From contig CAYSGH010000013.1 of NCBI GenBank assembly GCA_964430505.1, forward strand, positions 1 to 64,000: DNA of 64,000 nt, written 5' to 3'. The notes under the pieces are model-generated. The model ran no database searches, was not told where the DNA came from, and saw only the letters and a list, made by a program, of their open reading frames with translations. How positions within the stretch are numbered: position 1 is the stretch's first letter; every line of letters starts with the position of its first letter. A program made the position numbers and the translations under genes. This document shows positions 34,956-44,127 of this stretch, piece by piece. This DNA is from UBA6176 sp032119375. GTDB taxonomy: Bacteria; Verrucomicrobiota; Verrucomicrobiia; Limisphaerales; UBA9464.

Positions 34956-37900
34956 TCACGCTTGCGTGGAGGAACGGAAGGTCGCGGTGGCCTCCTCGAA
35001 GGCCGCCGCCGCCGCCGCCAGCAGGGGGAGGTCGGCGTCCACGCGCGTCCAGTCGGGGCCCTTGGCGGCCGCCTCGATGCGCGCCAGGAGGGCCGCGAGG
35101 CGCCGGGCACCGAGGTTTCCGGCGCTTCCCTTCAATGCATGGGCCAGCGCGGCGAGGCCCTTGGCGTCCCGTGCCGCCGCCGCCGCCGCGAGCCCGGGCG
35201 AGCGCGCCGCCCAGTCCGCCTGGAACAAGCCGAGCAACTCGCCCAGCGCCGCCGGGTCGTCCGGCACTTCCAACGCCCGGAGCGTCGCCTCGTCCAGGGC
35301 GGGGATGGCACCCGTGCCAGGGTCCGCCACCGCTGCCGGATGCGAAGGCGCGGCAACGCCATGGGACTCCGCGCGGGCGGGCGCGGGGCCGAGCGCCGTT
35401 TGCCGGAACGCCAGCCCACGCCGCAGCGCCGCCTCCAGCGCCCCCAGCTCCATCGGCTTCGTCAGGAAGTCGTCCATGCCCGACGCGAGGCATCGTTCGC
35501 GGTCCCCGACCATGGCGTTGGCCGTCAGGGCAATGATGAAGTGCGGGACGCGCCGGCCGTAGGCGCCGTCGGCCTCCTCCAGCCGCACGTGGTGCGTCGT
35601 CTCGTACCCGTCCAGCTCGGGCATCTGGCAATCCATGAGGATCACGTCGAAGGGCTCGCGCGACGCCATGGACAGGACCTGCCGGCCATCGGCGGCGACC
35701 GACGCCGTCGCGCCGAGCTTGCGCAGCATCGAGAGGGCGACGCGTTGGTTCACGATGTTGTCCTCCGCCAGCAGGATGCGAAGGCCGGCGATGCCGTCCC
35801 GGCCGTTGCCCGGGGCGGAGGCGGGAGCCGACGACCGGCGCTCCGTCATTTCCTCGCCGCGCGCGACGACGCGCAGCGTCTCCAGCAACCGGGCCCGCTT
35901 CACGGGCTTCACGACGTGCGCGGCCACGCCCACGGTCCGGAGCAACCCCACGTCCAGCCGCTGGCCCAGCGGCGTGGCCAGCACGAGCCGCGCCCGCTCC
36001 AGCCCGGGCGACCCATGCACCTCGTGCGCCAGCGTCAGCGCGTCCATGTCCGGCAACTGCAGGTCCAGCACCGCCAGGTCCAACGCCCGGCCCGTGGCCG
36101 CCGCCGCCCGCATCCGGTCCAGGCCCTCGGCCGCCGTCGATGCGAACTCCGGGACGAACTCCGTCCCCGCCAGCTCGTGCGCGTACACGTCGCGGGTCCT
36201 GGGATGGTCCTCGACCACGAGCACCCGGACCGGCGGCCCCTCGGGCGTGCCCGGCAGGGCGGCGACGCCCTCGCCCATGGGCAAGGTGAACCAGAACGTC
36301 GAGCCCCTGCCGGGCTCGCTTCGGACGCCCATCTCCCCGCCCATGGCGCGCACGAGGCCCCGGCTGATGGACAGGCCGAGGCCCGTGCCGCCGAAGCGCC
36401 GCGTCGTCGATCCATCCGCCTGCACGAACGGCTCGAAGATCCGGCCCTGGGCCTCCGGCGCGATGCCCACGCCCGTGTCCGACACCTCGAAGCGGGCAAC
36501 GCAGGGCCCGCCGTTGGAGGGCTCGACCTCCACGCGCAGCCACACCTCGCCGCGCTGGGTGAACTTCACGGCGTTGTTGAGCAGGTTGGTGAGCACCTGC
36601 CGCGTCCGTCCGGCGTCGCCGTGCACCGCGGGCGGCAGCCGATGGTCGATCCACACGGTGAACTCCAGTTGCTTGCCAAAGGCGCGCTCCGCCATCAGCT
36701 CGGCGGTGTCCTCCACCAGCTCCCGCACGTCGAAGGGCCGGGCCTCGAACTCCATCCGCCCGCTCTCGATCTTCGAGAAGTCCAGGATGTCGTTCAGGAT
36801 CGTCAGCAGGCCGTCCGCGCACGAGCGCAGCGTGTCCAGGTGGTCCCGTTGCTCCGGCGTCAGGGGCGTGTCCAGCAACAGCCGCGTCATCCCCACGATC
36901 CCGTTCATGGGCGTCCGGATCTCGTGGGACGTGTTCGCGAGGAACTGCGCCTTGGCCCGGGAACTCTCCACGGCGGCGTCGCGGGCCATCTCCAGCTCGT
37001 GCTCCGCCCGCTTGCGCGCCGTGATGTCCTCGACCGTGCCCTCGTAGTACATCAACGCGCCGTCCTTGCCCCGGACCGCCCGCGCGTTCTCCGCGATCCA
37101 GATCACCGACCCGTCCTTGCGAAACACCTGGCTCTCGAAGCCCTCGATCCGGTCGTGCTCCTGCAACAGCCGCTGGAACTCCTCCCGCCGGCTCCGGTCC
37201 ACGTAGAGCTGCTCCCCGATGTTCGTCCGCGCCGCCGTCAGCTCCTCCACCGTCGCGAACCCGTAGATGCGGGCGAGCGCCCGGTTCGCGGACAGGTAAT
37301 GGCCGTCGGGCGTCGTCTGGAAGATCCCGTCCACCGCGTTCTCGACGATGTCGCGGTACTTGGCCTCCGCGCGCTCGAGCTTCTCCTGCGCCAGCTTGAG
37401 GTCCGTGATGTCGCGCGACACCCCAAAGGTCCCCACCACGGCCCCGCGCGGGTCGCGCAACGGCAGCTTGCTGGTCAACACCCACGTCACCCGCCCGTCC
37501 GGCCACACCTCGCGCTCCGTCTTCTCGTAGATTCCTTGCCCCGTCGCCATCACGTGCCGCTCGTCCGCCAACGCCCGCTCCGCGTGCTCCCTCGCGAACA
37601 CGTCGGCGTCCGTCTTGCCCACCAGCCGCTGCGGATTCTCCTCCCCCGCCTTCCGCGCAAACGCCCGGCTCGCCCGCACGATCCGGCTCTCCGCGTCCTT
37701 GAAGTAGATCGAGTCCGGCGCGTGCTCGAGCAACGCCTGCAACAGGTCCCGCTCGTGCGCGAGGTCCTCCTGCGCCCGCCGCTCCGCCGTGACGTCCCAG
37801 AAAATCCCCTGGATCCCGATGCACGCCCCGTTGCGGTCCAGCAACGGCGTCTTCACCACGTGCACGAACTGGCGGTCGCCATCCGCCGACAGGTGTTCCT

Positions 37901-38600
37901 CCGTCGCCTCCAGCGCCATCCCCGTCTCCAGCACGCGCCGGTCGTCCGCCTGGTACTTCAACGCCAGGTCGCGCCGGAACAACTCGAAGTCCGTCTGCCC
38001 CAGCACCTCCTCGCGGCGCTTCTGCACCGCCCGGCAAAACCGCTCGTTCACGAACGTGAACCTCCCGTTCAGGTCCTTCCGGAAGATCTTCTGCGGCAGG
38101 CTCTCCACCAACGCCTCGAAGAACACCTCGCTCTCCTGCAGCAACTGCTCCGCCTGCCGATGCCGCGCGTGCGTGTCCGCCAGCGACGTCGCATGCCGCC
38201 TCAGCTCCAGGTGCAGCACCACCTCGTGCGCCACCGTCTGCAACGCCGCCCGTTGCCGCACCGTCGGCCGCCGCGGGATCCGGTCCAGCACCAGCAACAC
38301 CCCCGCCCGGCCGCCCGAGGGCAGGTCCACCGGCGTGGACAACGCCCAGCGAAACGACGCCCCTTGCAGCTCCGACGTCTCGCGCACCTCGATCGTGCCC
38401 CCCTCGGCCAGCGCCCGCCGCGCCAGCTCCTCCACCAACGTCGCCTCGTCCAGCCGAAGCCCGCTCTGGCCCTCCACCCTCAGGCCCGCGCCGTCCATCA
38501 AGACCACCGCCGTCGCCGCCACCTGCGCCACCTGCGCCGCCATGTTCGCCAGGTCGTCCAGCGGCCCGCCCATGCCCAACGACTGCCCATCGACGCCCAT
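34956..38600 (-). CDS. Hybrid sensor histidine kinase with three PAS, two REC and an Hpt domain
   Basis: A 1214-aa protein without membrane helices. Order: a GAF-like region (about 10-150), PAS at about 170-275 (ESLPQKIFRKDLNGRF), 290-400 (HAPDSIYFKDAESRIV) and 410-530 (ENAVDGIFQTTPDGHYL). HisKA follows with FLANTSHEIRTPMNGIVGM, then the ATPase domain (NLLNNAVKFT, DTGVGIAPE, GTGLGLSISRGLV). Receiver 1 has VLVVEDHPRT and VLDLQLPDMD, receiver 2 has ILLAEDNIVNQ and LMDCQMPELDG. An Hpt domain closes it (ALAHALKGSAGNLGARRL). All phosphorelay residues appear present. The start at 38600 has GGGAGAG upstream. No partner regulator is adjacent. Confidence 0.93.
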   Translation of the reverse strand: MGVDGQSLGMGGPLDDLANMAAQVAQVAATAVVLMDGAGLRVEGQSGLRLDEATLVEELARRALAEGGTIEVRETSELQGASFRWALSTPVDLPSGGRAGVLLVLDRIPRRPTVRQRAALQTVAHEVVLHLELRRHATSLADTHARHRQAEQLLQESEVFFEALVESLPQKIFRKDLNGRFTFVNERFCRAVQKRREEVLGQTDFELFRRDLALKYQADDRRVLETGMALEATEEHLSADGDRQFVHVVKTPLLDRNGACIGIQGIFWDVTAERRAQEDLAHERDLLQALLEHAPDSIYFKDAESRIVRASRAFARKAGEENPQRLVGKTDADVFAREHAERALADERHVMATGQGIYEKTEREVWPDGRVTWVLTSKLPLRDPRGAVVGTFGVSRDITDLKLAQEKLERAEAKYRDIVENAVDGIFQTTPDGHYLSANRALARIYGFATVEELTAARTNIGEQLYVDRSRREEFQRLLQEHDRIEGFESQVFRKDGSVIWIAENARAVRGKDGALMYYEGTVEDITARKRAEHELEMARDAAVESSRAKAQFLANTSHEIRTPMNGIVGMTRLLLDTPLTPEQRDHLDTLRSCADGLLTILNDILDFSKIESGRMEFEARPFDVRELVEDTAELMAERAFGKQLEFTVWIDHRLPPAVHGDAGRTRQVLTNLLNNAVKFTQRGEVWLRVEVEPSNGGPCVARFEVSDTGVGIAPEAQGRIFEPFVQADGSTTRRFGGTGLGLSISRGLVRAMGGEMGVRSEPGRGSTFWFTLPMGEGVAALPGTPEGPPVRVLVVEDHPRTRDVYAHELAGTEFVPEFASTAAEGLDRMRAAAATGRALDLAVLDLQLPDMDALTLAHEVHGSPGLERARLVLATPLGQRLDVGLLRTVGVAAHVVKPVKRARLLETLRVVARGEEMTERRSSAPASAPGNGRDGIAGLRILLAEDNIVNQRVALSMLRKLGATASVAADGRQVLSMASREPFDVILMDCQMPELDGYETTHHVRLEEADGAYGRRVPHFIIALTANAMVGDRERCLASGMDDFLTKPMELGALEAALRRGLAFRQTALGPAPARAESHGVAAPSHPAAVADPGTGAIPALDEATLRALEVPDDPAALGELLGLFQADWAARSPGLAAAAAARDAKGLAALAHALKGSAGNLGARRLAALLARIEAAAKGPDWTRVDADLPLLAAAAAAFEEATATFRSSTQA

Positions 38601-38829
38601 GCCGGCACTCTCCCGCCCGGGATTCCCCCCTGTCACGCCGGTTTTGAAACGGCCGCACAACGCGTCCGTCGCGCGACACCCAACCCCTTTTCGCCTCAGC
38701 CAACGCCCCGGGTTCGCCCACCCGCGACCCATCGGCGGCTCCGCCCCCGTCGAATCGGGACGTGGGAATCCGCACGCCGCGCGCCGTGCTTGAACCCATG
38801 GCCCGCCCGGCGGCACGGTGCATCGCGTC

Positions 38830-39423
38830 ATGATCCCCGATTCCTTGGGACCCCTCCCCGCCTCCACGGAGGTCCATGTCTTCGTGCCCGCCACCCAACA
38901 GCAGCAAGGCCCCTTCGCGCCCGACATCGTCGTGGAGATGGCCCGATCCGGCTCCATCCCGCCCGACGCCTCCGTGTGGCATGCCGAGGCCACCGAGTGG
39001 TATCCGTTGTCCCGCTTCCTGGCCCGGCAAGGGCCAACCCCCGCCACGGCCCCGGCCAACGCCGCACCGGTCCGCCCCATGCGGGAAGCGGGCTCCTACG
39101 AGGGTCCAACCCCGGCCGCCTGCGTGGTGCGCGGCATCGCGGCCGGGTTCGCCACCGCACTGGCCGGGGGCGGGGCCTGGGTCGCCGTCAGCATCGCCGT
39201 CGGGATCCGCATCCCCTACGTCGGCCTGCTCGTGGGCTGGCTCGTCGGCCTTGCCACGGCCAAGGCCAGCCGGGACGAGTCCTCCCTCCTCCTGCCCGTC
39301 TCGGCCGTGGTCTTCACCCTCCTGGCCCACGCCTACTTCATCCCCGTTTTCCTCGTCAGCCCCTGGTTCTGGCTGAGCCTCGCCTTCGCCTGCTTCAACG
39401 CATGGAAGGCCGCCGCCAACTGA
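38830..39423 (+). CDS. GYF_2-domain membrane protein
   Basis: A 197-aa protein. Residues about 12-60 are a GYF_2 module (VHVFVPATQQQQGPFAPDIV, SVWHAEATEWYPL), a cytoplasmic peptide-binding fold. After a Pro/Ala linker come three or four hydrophobic helices (GIAAGFATALAGGGAW, VGLLVGWLVGLAT, LLLPVSAVVFTLLAHAYF, LVSPWFWLSLAFACF). The function is unknown; proteins of this layout are frequent in Verrucomicrobiota. GTG 38818 is an alternative start. It is divergent from the hybrid kinase, with about 230 bp between them. Confidence 0.7.
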   Translation: MIPDSLGPLPASTEVHVFVPATQQQQGPFAPDIVVEMARSGSIPPDASVWHAEATEWYPLSRFLARQGPTPATAPANAAPVRPMREAGSYEGPTPAACVVRGIAAGFATALAGGGAWVAVSIAVGIRIPYVGLLVGWLVGLATAKASRDESSLLLPVSAVVFTLLAHAYFIPVFLVSPWFWLSLAFACFNAWKAAAN

Positions 39424-39489
39424 CCCGCCCCCACGCCGTGACCCGGCCTCGACGACGTCCGGCGGGTGCGCCCGCGTCGTCCCGAGGGT

Positions 39490-40487
39490 TCAGGCGATCA
39501 TGTCGTGCATCGGCTCGCCGTAGTCGATCTCCAGGCGGGTGCGCCCGGGAAGGGTCAGGCGCCGTGGGTCCAAGCCGAGCTGGTGCAGGACGGTGGCATG
39601 GAGGTCCGTGACGTAGTGGTGGTGCTCCACCGCGTGGAATCCGAGTTCGTCCGTGGCCCCATGGGCGACGCCGCCCCGGATGCCACCGCCGGCCAACCAG
39701 ACCGAGAATCCACACGGATGATGGTCCCGGCCGTCGCTGCCCTGCGCCCCCGGCGTGCGCCCGAACTCGGCCCCCTGCACCACCAGGGTCTCGTCGAGAA
39801 AGCCCCGCTCCTTCAGGTCCTTGAGCAGGCCCGCGATCGGCTGCTCCACCTGGGCGCATCCCACTTCCGGGTTCCGGCGGCAGGGTCTTGTTGAGCGCGC
39901 CCAGCCCATAGTGGACCCACGACCCCATCGTCGGGAACTGGCCCTCGAAAACGTGTCGGCCCGTGTGGAACTGGAGCTGCGCCCCGTGGTTGTTGTCGGT
40001 CGTCCACATCGACCGCACCACGGCGATGTCATCGATCAGTCGCCCCCGTGTGGCCACCATTCGCTGACCTCGAGGCCGCTTTGCCCCCCGGGGACGATGG
40101 CCCACCTGCATCGGGAAAATCCTGGGATGGGCCTTGTCCAACCCAGCCACGATCTCGCGGAGGTTCTTCTTCAGGTTGGGCCAGTCGAGGGTCCCCTTGT
40201 AGGGCGTCTCCGCGAAGGTCTTCCCCGCGTGGCGGTTTGGCTCCGGCCTCGGAACAAGGCTCCCATCTGGCTGGCGCCGCCCTGCAGGACGAGCCAGATC
40301 ACGCTGCGGGCGCGCGGCCCGAAATGGGCGAGGCCGGCCGCCGCCCCCATTGGGTCCGGTCACCGCCGCCCGCCGCCCGCCGTCGCGGGCCAACATCGAC
40401 CCCAGAACCATGCCGCTCATGCCCATGCCCCAATCCGTCAGGAACGACCGTCAGGTCCTCCTGGGCCCGGCGCATGGGATCCTGGGA
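39490..40487 (-). pseudogene. DUF1501 (sulfatase-like) gene, decayed
   Basis: Pieces of one DUF1501 protein lie in order but in different frames. They are RSFLTDWGMGMSGMVLGSML near 40430, PRARSVIWLVLQGGASQM near 40300, then KTFAETPYKGTLDWPNLKKN to GSWVHYGLGALNKTLPPEP (about 40230-39880). The end is IAGLLKDLKERGFLDETLVVQGAEFGRTP to YGEPMHDMIA. At least three frameshifts are needed, and some 150 residues between GALNKTL and IAGLL are missing. These exported proteins usually pair with a DUF1549/DUF1553 cytochrome-like partner, which is absent. A dead gene. Confidence 0.85.
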
Positions 40488-41496
40488 CGGCAACACCGGG
40501 GAGGCGTCGCCGACCGTCGCAGGGGTGAGACGGGACAAAAGCCGGGACCGGCTGAATCGACGGCTGCGTGGACGGTGCGGGTCCATCCAAGGGGGAGTCC
40601 GGAGCGTCCATGCGCGCCTGGACGAATGGCTGCGGATGCGGGTTCGCAGCCTCCCGCGATGGCGGGTGGGCCGAGAGGGCCGTGGAGGTGGTCGTGACCT
40701 TCAACGCCACCCCAATGCCTACTTTGCGGAGTGGGGGCTCTTGTCCCTGCACGAACGAGCCACGACCGAGCGCACCCGTCCCGCCACATGCGTGTGACAC
40801 ACCCACCGGAGATCCGGATGCGGGAGATCTGCCCGTCGGGGTGCGGAGGGAGGGTGGGGCGCAAGCCCCAGCCCTACCCCTATGGGCGTGGCGTTGGGCG
40901 ATCCACGGCGTGCTGGGGAACCCCCCCCAACCTTCGGGTGCACGGCGCGGACGTCGCGGCGAACCCATCGCTCCCTTCCGCTGACGTCACCAGGGAGCCC
41001 GCCCGAACTCCCACCGTGTTCACATCCCCAGCCTGCCACGCATCCCGCTGCCATGGGTAGATGTGCCCGCCCCACCGTTTCCCAATCACCCGCCCTCGGT
41101 CACCGAAAGTGTAAGGCCATGCGCAGCGCGACGGTTGGGAGGGGGCTAGGCTGGCGACCTGGCGGCCGAGGGAAGAGGGGATGAATCCATTGGATTGGGC
41201 CAGCGTCCTTTCAGGTGCGGCGGAGGTCTCCCGGCGGCCCTGGGGAGGCGGCCAAGGGCGGCCGGGGTGCGCTGGCCCTCGGACGCTCGGGTTGCACTCC
41301 GGCAGAGCACCGTCTTGCCGCCGCCACCAAGACGCCCGCGATGGGAGGCTTGACCACCACGAGCTAAATCCTTTAACGACAACGCCCCCAATGGGGAGGT
41401 ACCCTTTGGCCAGACCGCATGACGACATGCTGTTCCTCCGGAGGGGCAGCGGATGAACGGCCCAGTGGGCCCAATCTTTGGATTCTTGAACCTGCC
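40488..41496. other. About 1 kb without a recognisable gene
   Basis: Frames here are open only through GC richness and give no family motif. The left part may be more decayed sequence upstream of the DUF1501 remnant. The last 120 bp becomes less GC-rich (GAGCTAAATCCTTTAACGAC near 41360), and the promoter of the glycosyltransferase gene is likely there. Confidence 0.5.
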
Positions 41497-43032
41497 ATGA
41501 AAAAAACGATCTTGCTGCTGATGGCCGCAATTCTGGGGCTTGCTGTCCTGGGTGCCTTTCCAGCCGTCCATGTGTCCCTCGTCGTCATCAATTTCGCGGT
41601 TCACATTGTCATCCTTGGGACGCAGTTGCTTTTGTCCCGCCTCCCTAGAATTCCTGTCAGAACGGGGCGTGTGCTAAATGCCGAGCCGTTTGTGTCCGTG
41701 TACGTTCCAGCGCACAACGAGCCACCGGCAGTGCTCCGGGAAACCCTCCAATCCTTGCGCCACCTCCGTTGGCAGAACTACGAGGTGCTGGTCATCGACA
41801 ACAACACGCCGGACGAGGCAACCTGGCGCCCCATCGAGCAGCTATGTCGTGAACTGGGTCCCAGGTTTCGTTTTCTGCACGTTGAAGGATTGAAGGGAGC
41901 CAAGGCCGGCGCGATGAACTGGGCAAGGCAGTTCATGAACCCTATGGCCGAGTTCATCTTTGTGGTGGATGCGGACTACGTCGTTGAGCGACGCGCCTTG
42001 AAGCGAGCCCTGAGCTATTGCTCGGAGGGGGTGGGATTGGTGCAATTCCCCCAGGAGTATCGCAACATCGGCCCTGCGAATGCCGGGATGGCACTGGACT
42101 TCAAACACTTCTTTGCCGGCTACATGAACATGGCGAATCGCCTGGGGTGCGTTCCTTCGACCGGGACGCTGAGCCTGATCAGGGTGTCCGCCCTTCAAGC
42201 CGTCAACGGATTTGACACCATGGTCGTGACTGAGGACGCGGACCTTGGCTTTAGGCTCAACGCCGCGGGCTATCGTTCGGTCTATGCCCCCGAGGTCATT
42301 GGCCGTGGGCTCATGCCCCATGACCTGGAGGGGCTCAAGAAGCAGCGGTGGCGCTGGGCCTTTGGCAATGCGCAGATCTTGAAGCTGAACTGGCACCGCC
42401 TCCTCCGGAGCCGAGACCTGAGCATTCGACAGAAGGTTGGATATCTGGTTCACCTCACGGCGTGGTTCAACTTCAACCTTATCCCGAGCCTGACCCTCAT
42501 CCTGCTGGCGCCACTTGCCCTGACGGACCGTCTGCACACCCTGCATCCTTATCTTGTCGTCCTGTCCGGATTCACGCTGGCCACATTCATGGTGCTTCGG
42601 TTCGGCACCCTGTTCTACGGCCTCAGGAGGGAACATCACAGCCTCGGCGAGATATTCCTGGCGTTCCTCACTCACCTCGGCTTGGGCTGGGTCTTTAGCA
42701 GCAGTTGGATGAAATGCATTTGGGACCACCACTCTCCATTTGTTCGCACGAACAAGTTCATGACCGCCCGGGTACCCGGATTGCTCCGAAGCACCATCGT
42801 CGAAGCTGGTTTGGGAGCCGCGTTGCTAGCCGCTTGTGTGGTCCTGACGATGACGGACTTTGTCATTGGTCCCGTTGCCGCATTCGCGATGGCGACGAGT
42901 CGATTCCTAATTTATTGGGTTTGGTGGCAAACCAAGAAAACGTGGCACATTACGGCGGACCTCAACACCGCAGCCCTCCGGGCGGCGCATGCACACCATC
43001 CGTCGCATGCGGCAGTTTCGTGCGCTGACTAG
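41497..43032 (+). CDS. Membrane glycosyltransferase, family 2 (cellulose-synthase-like)
   Basis: A 511-aa protein. Two N-terminal helices precede a GT-A domain: VSVYVPAHNEPPAVLRETL, EVLVIDNNTPDEATW, then the metal-binding VVDADYVVE. TEDADLGFRL supplies the base Asp and KQRWRWAFGN is the Q/RxxRW processive-synthase motif. Four or more C-terminal helices follow. This is the layout of processive beta-glycan synthases, so it probably makes and extrudes a polysaccharide; the sugar is unknown. The gene is visibly less GC-rich than its neighbours and uses AAA/AAT codons more often, suggesting transfer. ATG 41497 starts MKKTILLLMAAI. It has no operon partner. Confidence 0.85.
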   Translation: MKKTILLLMAAILGLAVLGAFPAVHVSLVVINFAVHIVILGTQLLLSRLPRIPVRTGRVLNAEPFVSVYVPAHNEPPAVLRETLQSLRHLRWQNYEVLVIDNNTPDEATWRPIEQLCRELGPRFRFLHVEGLKGAKAGAMNWARQFMNPMAEFIFVVDADYVVERRALKRALSYCSEGVGLVQFPQEYRNIGPANAGMALDFKHFFAGYMNMANRLGCVPSTGTLSLIRVSALQAVNGFDTMVVTEDADLGFRLNAAGYRSVYAPEVIGRGLMPHDLEGLKKQRWRWAFGNAQILKLNWHRLLRSRDLSIRQKVGYLVHLTAWFNFNLIPSLTLILLAPLALTDRLHTLHPYLVVLSGFTLATFMVLRFGTLFYGLRREHHSLGEIFLAFLTHLGLGWVFSSSWMKCIWDHHSPFVRTNKFMTARVPGLLRSTIVEAGLGAALLAACVVLTMTDFVIGPVAAFAMATSRFLIYWVWWQTKKTWHITADLNTAALRAAHAHHPSHAAVSCAD

Positions 43033-43367
43033 GGCGGTTTGTTGGTCGGGCAGTCAAGGAGCGCCCTCTGGCGGAGTCTTGGGGCGAGCCGGGGCTTCTC
43101 CGTTACCGGCGCCCACGTCGGACGCCATCCTCGGCCGTCCGTCACCCAATACGAGACCTGTCCAACGGGCGGCCAGGCGGCCCGCAATCGGCCAAGGGAT
43201 TCGCTGGCTGTCAGCGCCTGCGCGAAACCCCGGCAGGGCTGCCGAATTGCAAAGGGGGTGGAAACCCGGAATCCCGAGGGCTTTTGGCCAGGACCCAGGC
43301 CCGGGCGCCCGGCATGCCGGATCGCGTGGTCTGGTGCGGGTCATGTGTCCGTCGCCGGAAGGACGAA
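43033..43367. other. Spacer without a gene
   Basis: No supported coding sequence. It links the glycosyltransferase stop to the transposase remnant and may include decayed insertion-sequence DNA, but no terminal inverted repeats are evident. Confidence 0.4.
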
Positions 43368-43703
43368 ATGGAGCAATGGCGGACGTCGATGGGTGAAGAA
43401 GACGCCCGATTTGGAAATGGCCCCGACATGAAGGCGTGGTGCGGCCGTGCGATGCGGAGCCACCTGGAGCCGGCAAAGCGCGTGGCGCGGATGTTGGTCG
43501 TGCACGAGGGGCGGTTGATGAACTGGTTTCGGGCGAGTGGGGAGCTGTGGAGCGGTTCGGCGGAAGGGTTGAACGACAAGATCCGGGGGGTGACGAGGCG
43601 CAGCCATGGTTTTCGGTCGGATGAGGCCATGGAACTGGCTCTGTACCATGACCTTGGGCGACGACCCGAGCCGGAGGTCCCCCAGCATATCTGCCGTGGG
43701 GGC
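43368..43703 (+). pseudogene. ISL3-family transposase, C-terminal remnant
   Basis: About 110 codons match the end of ISL3-type (IS204/IS1165-like) DDE transposases: AWCGRAMRSHLEPAKRVARM, LMNWFRASGELWSGSAEGLND containing the conserved late Glu, and KIRGVTRRSHGFRS followed by ALYHDLGRRPEPE. The N-terminal three quarters and both catalytic Asp regions are gone, so it cannot transpose. It marks a past insertion between the glycosyltransferase and the A-PCP-TE operon. The exact left end is uncertain. Confidence 0.8.
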
Positions 43704-44015
43704 CGTGTTGGTTTCGGCTCTGTCAGCAGTCAGCCCTGTCGAGTCGCGGCCACGCACGATGACCTTCACTCGGCCGGGAAAGCCGCGCGGCCTAGGTCCG
43801 TGCCTCGCGACGCATCAAGAAGGCCAACCCAACTGGGGTCTGAGAACGGAGCCGAGGGACGAAGGAGTTGCGGCCAACGAAGGCCGATGGTTTGTCCGCG
43901 AGTCACGTGCGGGCATCCAATGCCCGGGTGATGCCAGGACGGCAGACGGCGGACAGCGACGGCAACACGGGTCGCCCACCACGTCGAATGAACCTAGAAA
44001 CGGCCGTTGGGCAGT
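43704..44015. other. Spacer without a gene
   Basis: No supported gene. At 43997-44011 is the AAACGGCCGTTGGG palindrome that also precedes REP copy 3. Confidence 0.45.
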
Positions 44016-44092
44016 CTGTAGGCCGCGTGCCCTCACGCGGCGATGGCGATGCCGCATGCCCGGTGCGCCGGGTCAGGGGACCCGGCCTACAG
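44016..44092 (+). repeat. REP-like double-hairpin element, copy 4 (best preserved)
   Basis: The outer arms CTGTAGGCCG and CGGCCTACAG are perfect complements. Inside are CGCGTG-CCCT-CACGCG and CCGGGTC-AGGG-GACCCGG. It lies 35 bp beyond the stop of the minus-strand A-PCP-TE gene. Confidence 0.88.
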
Positions 44093-44127
44093 CCGCGTCG
44101 AGCCCACCAATGGGAACGCCCCGGGCC

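Noticed and set aside
34962..39611. A 1549-codon plus-strand frame opposite the hybrid kinase
   Set aside because: The kinase frame carries every phosphorelay motif; this one is an antisense artefact of high GC.
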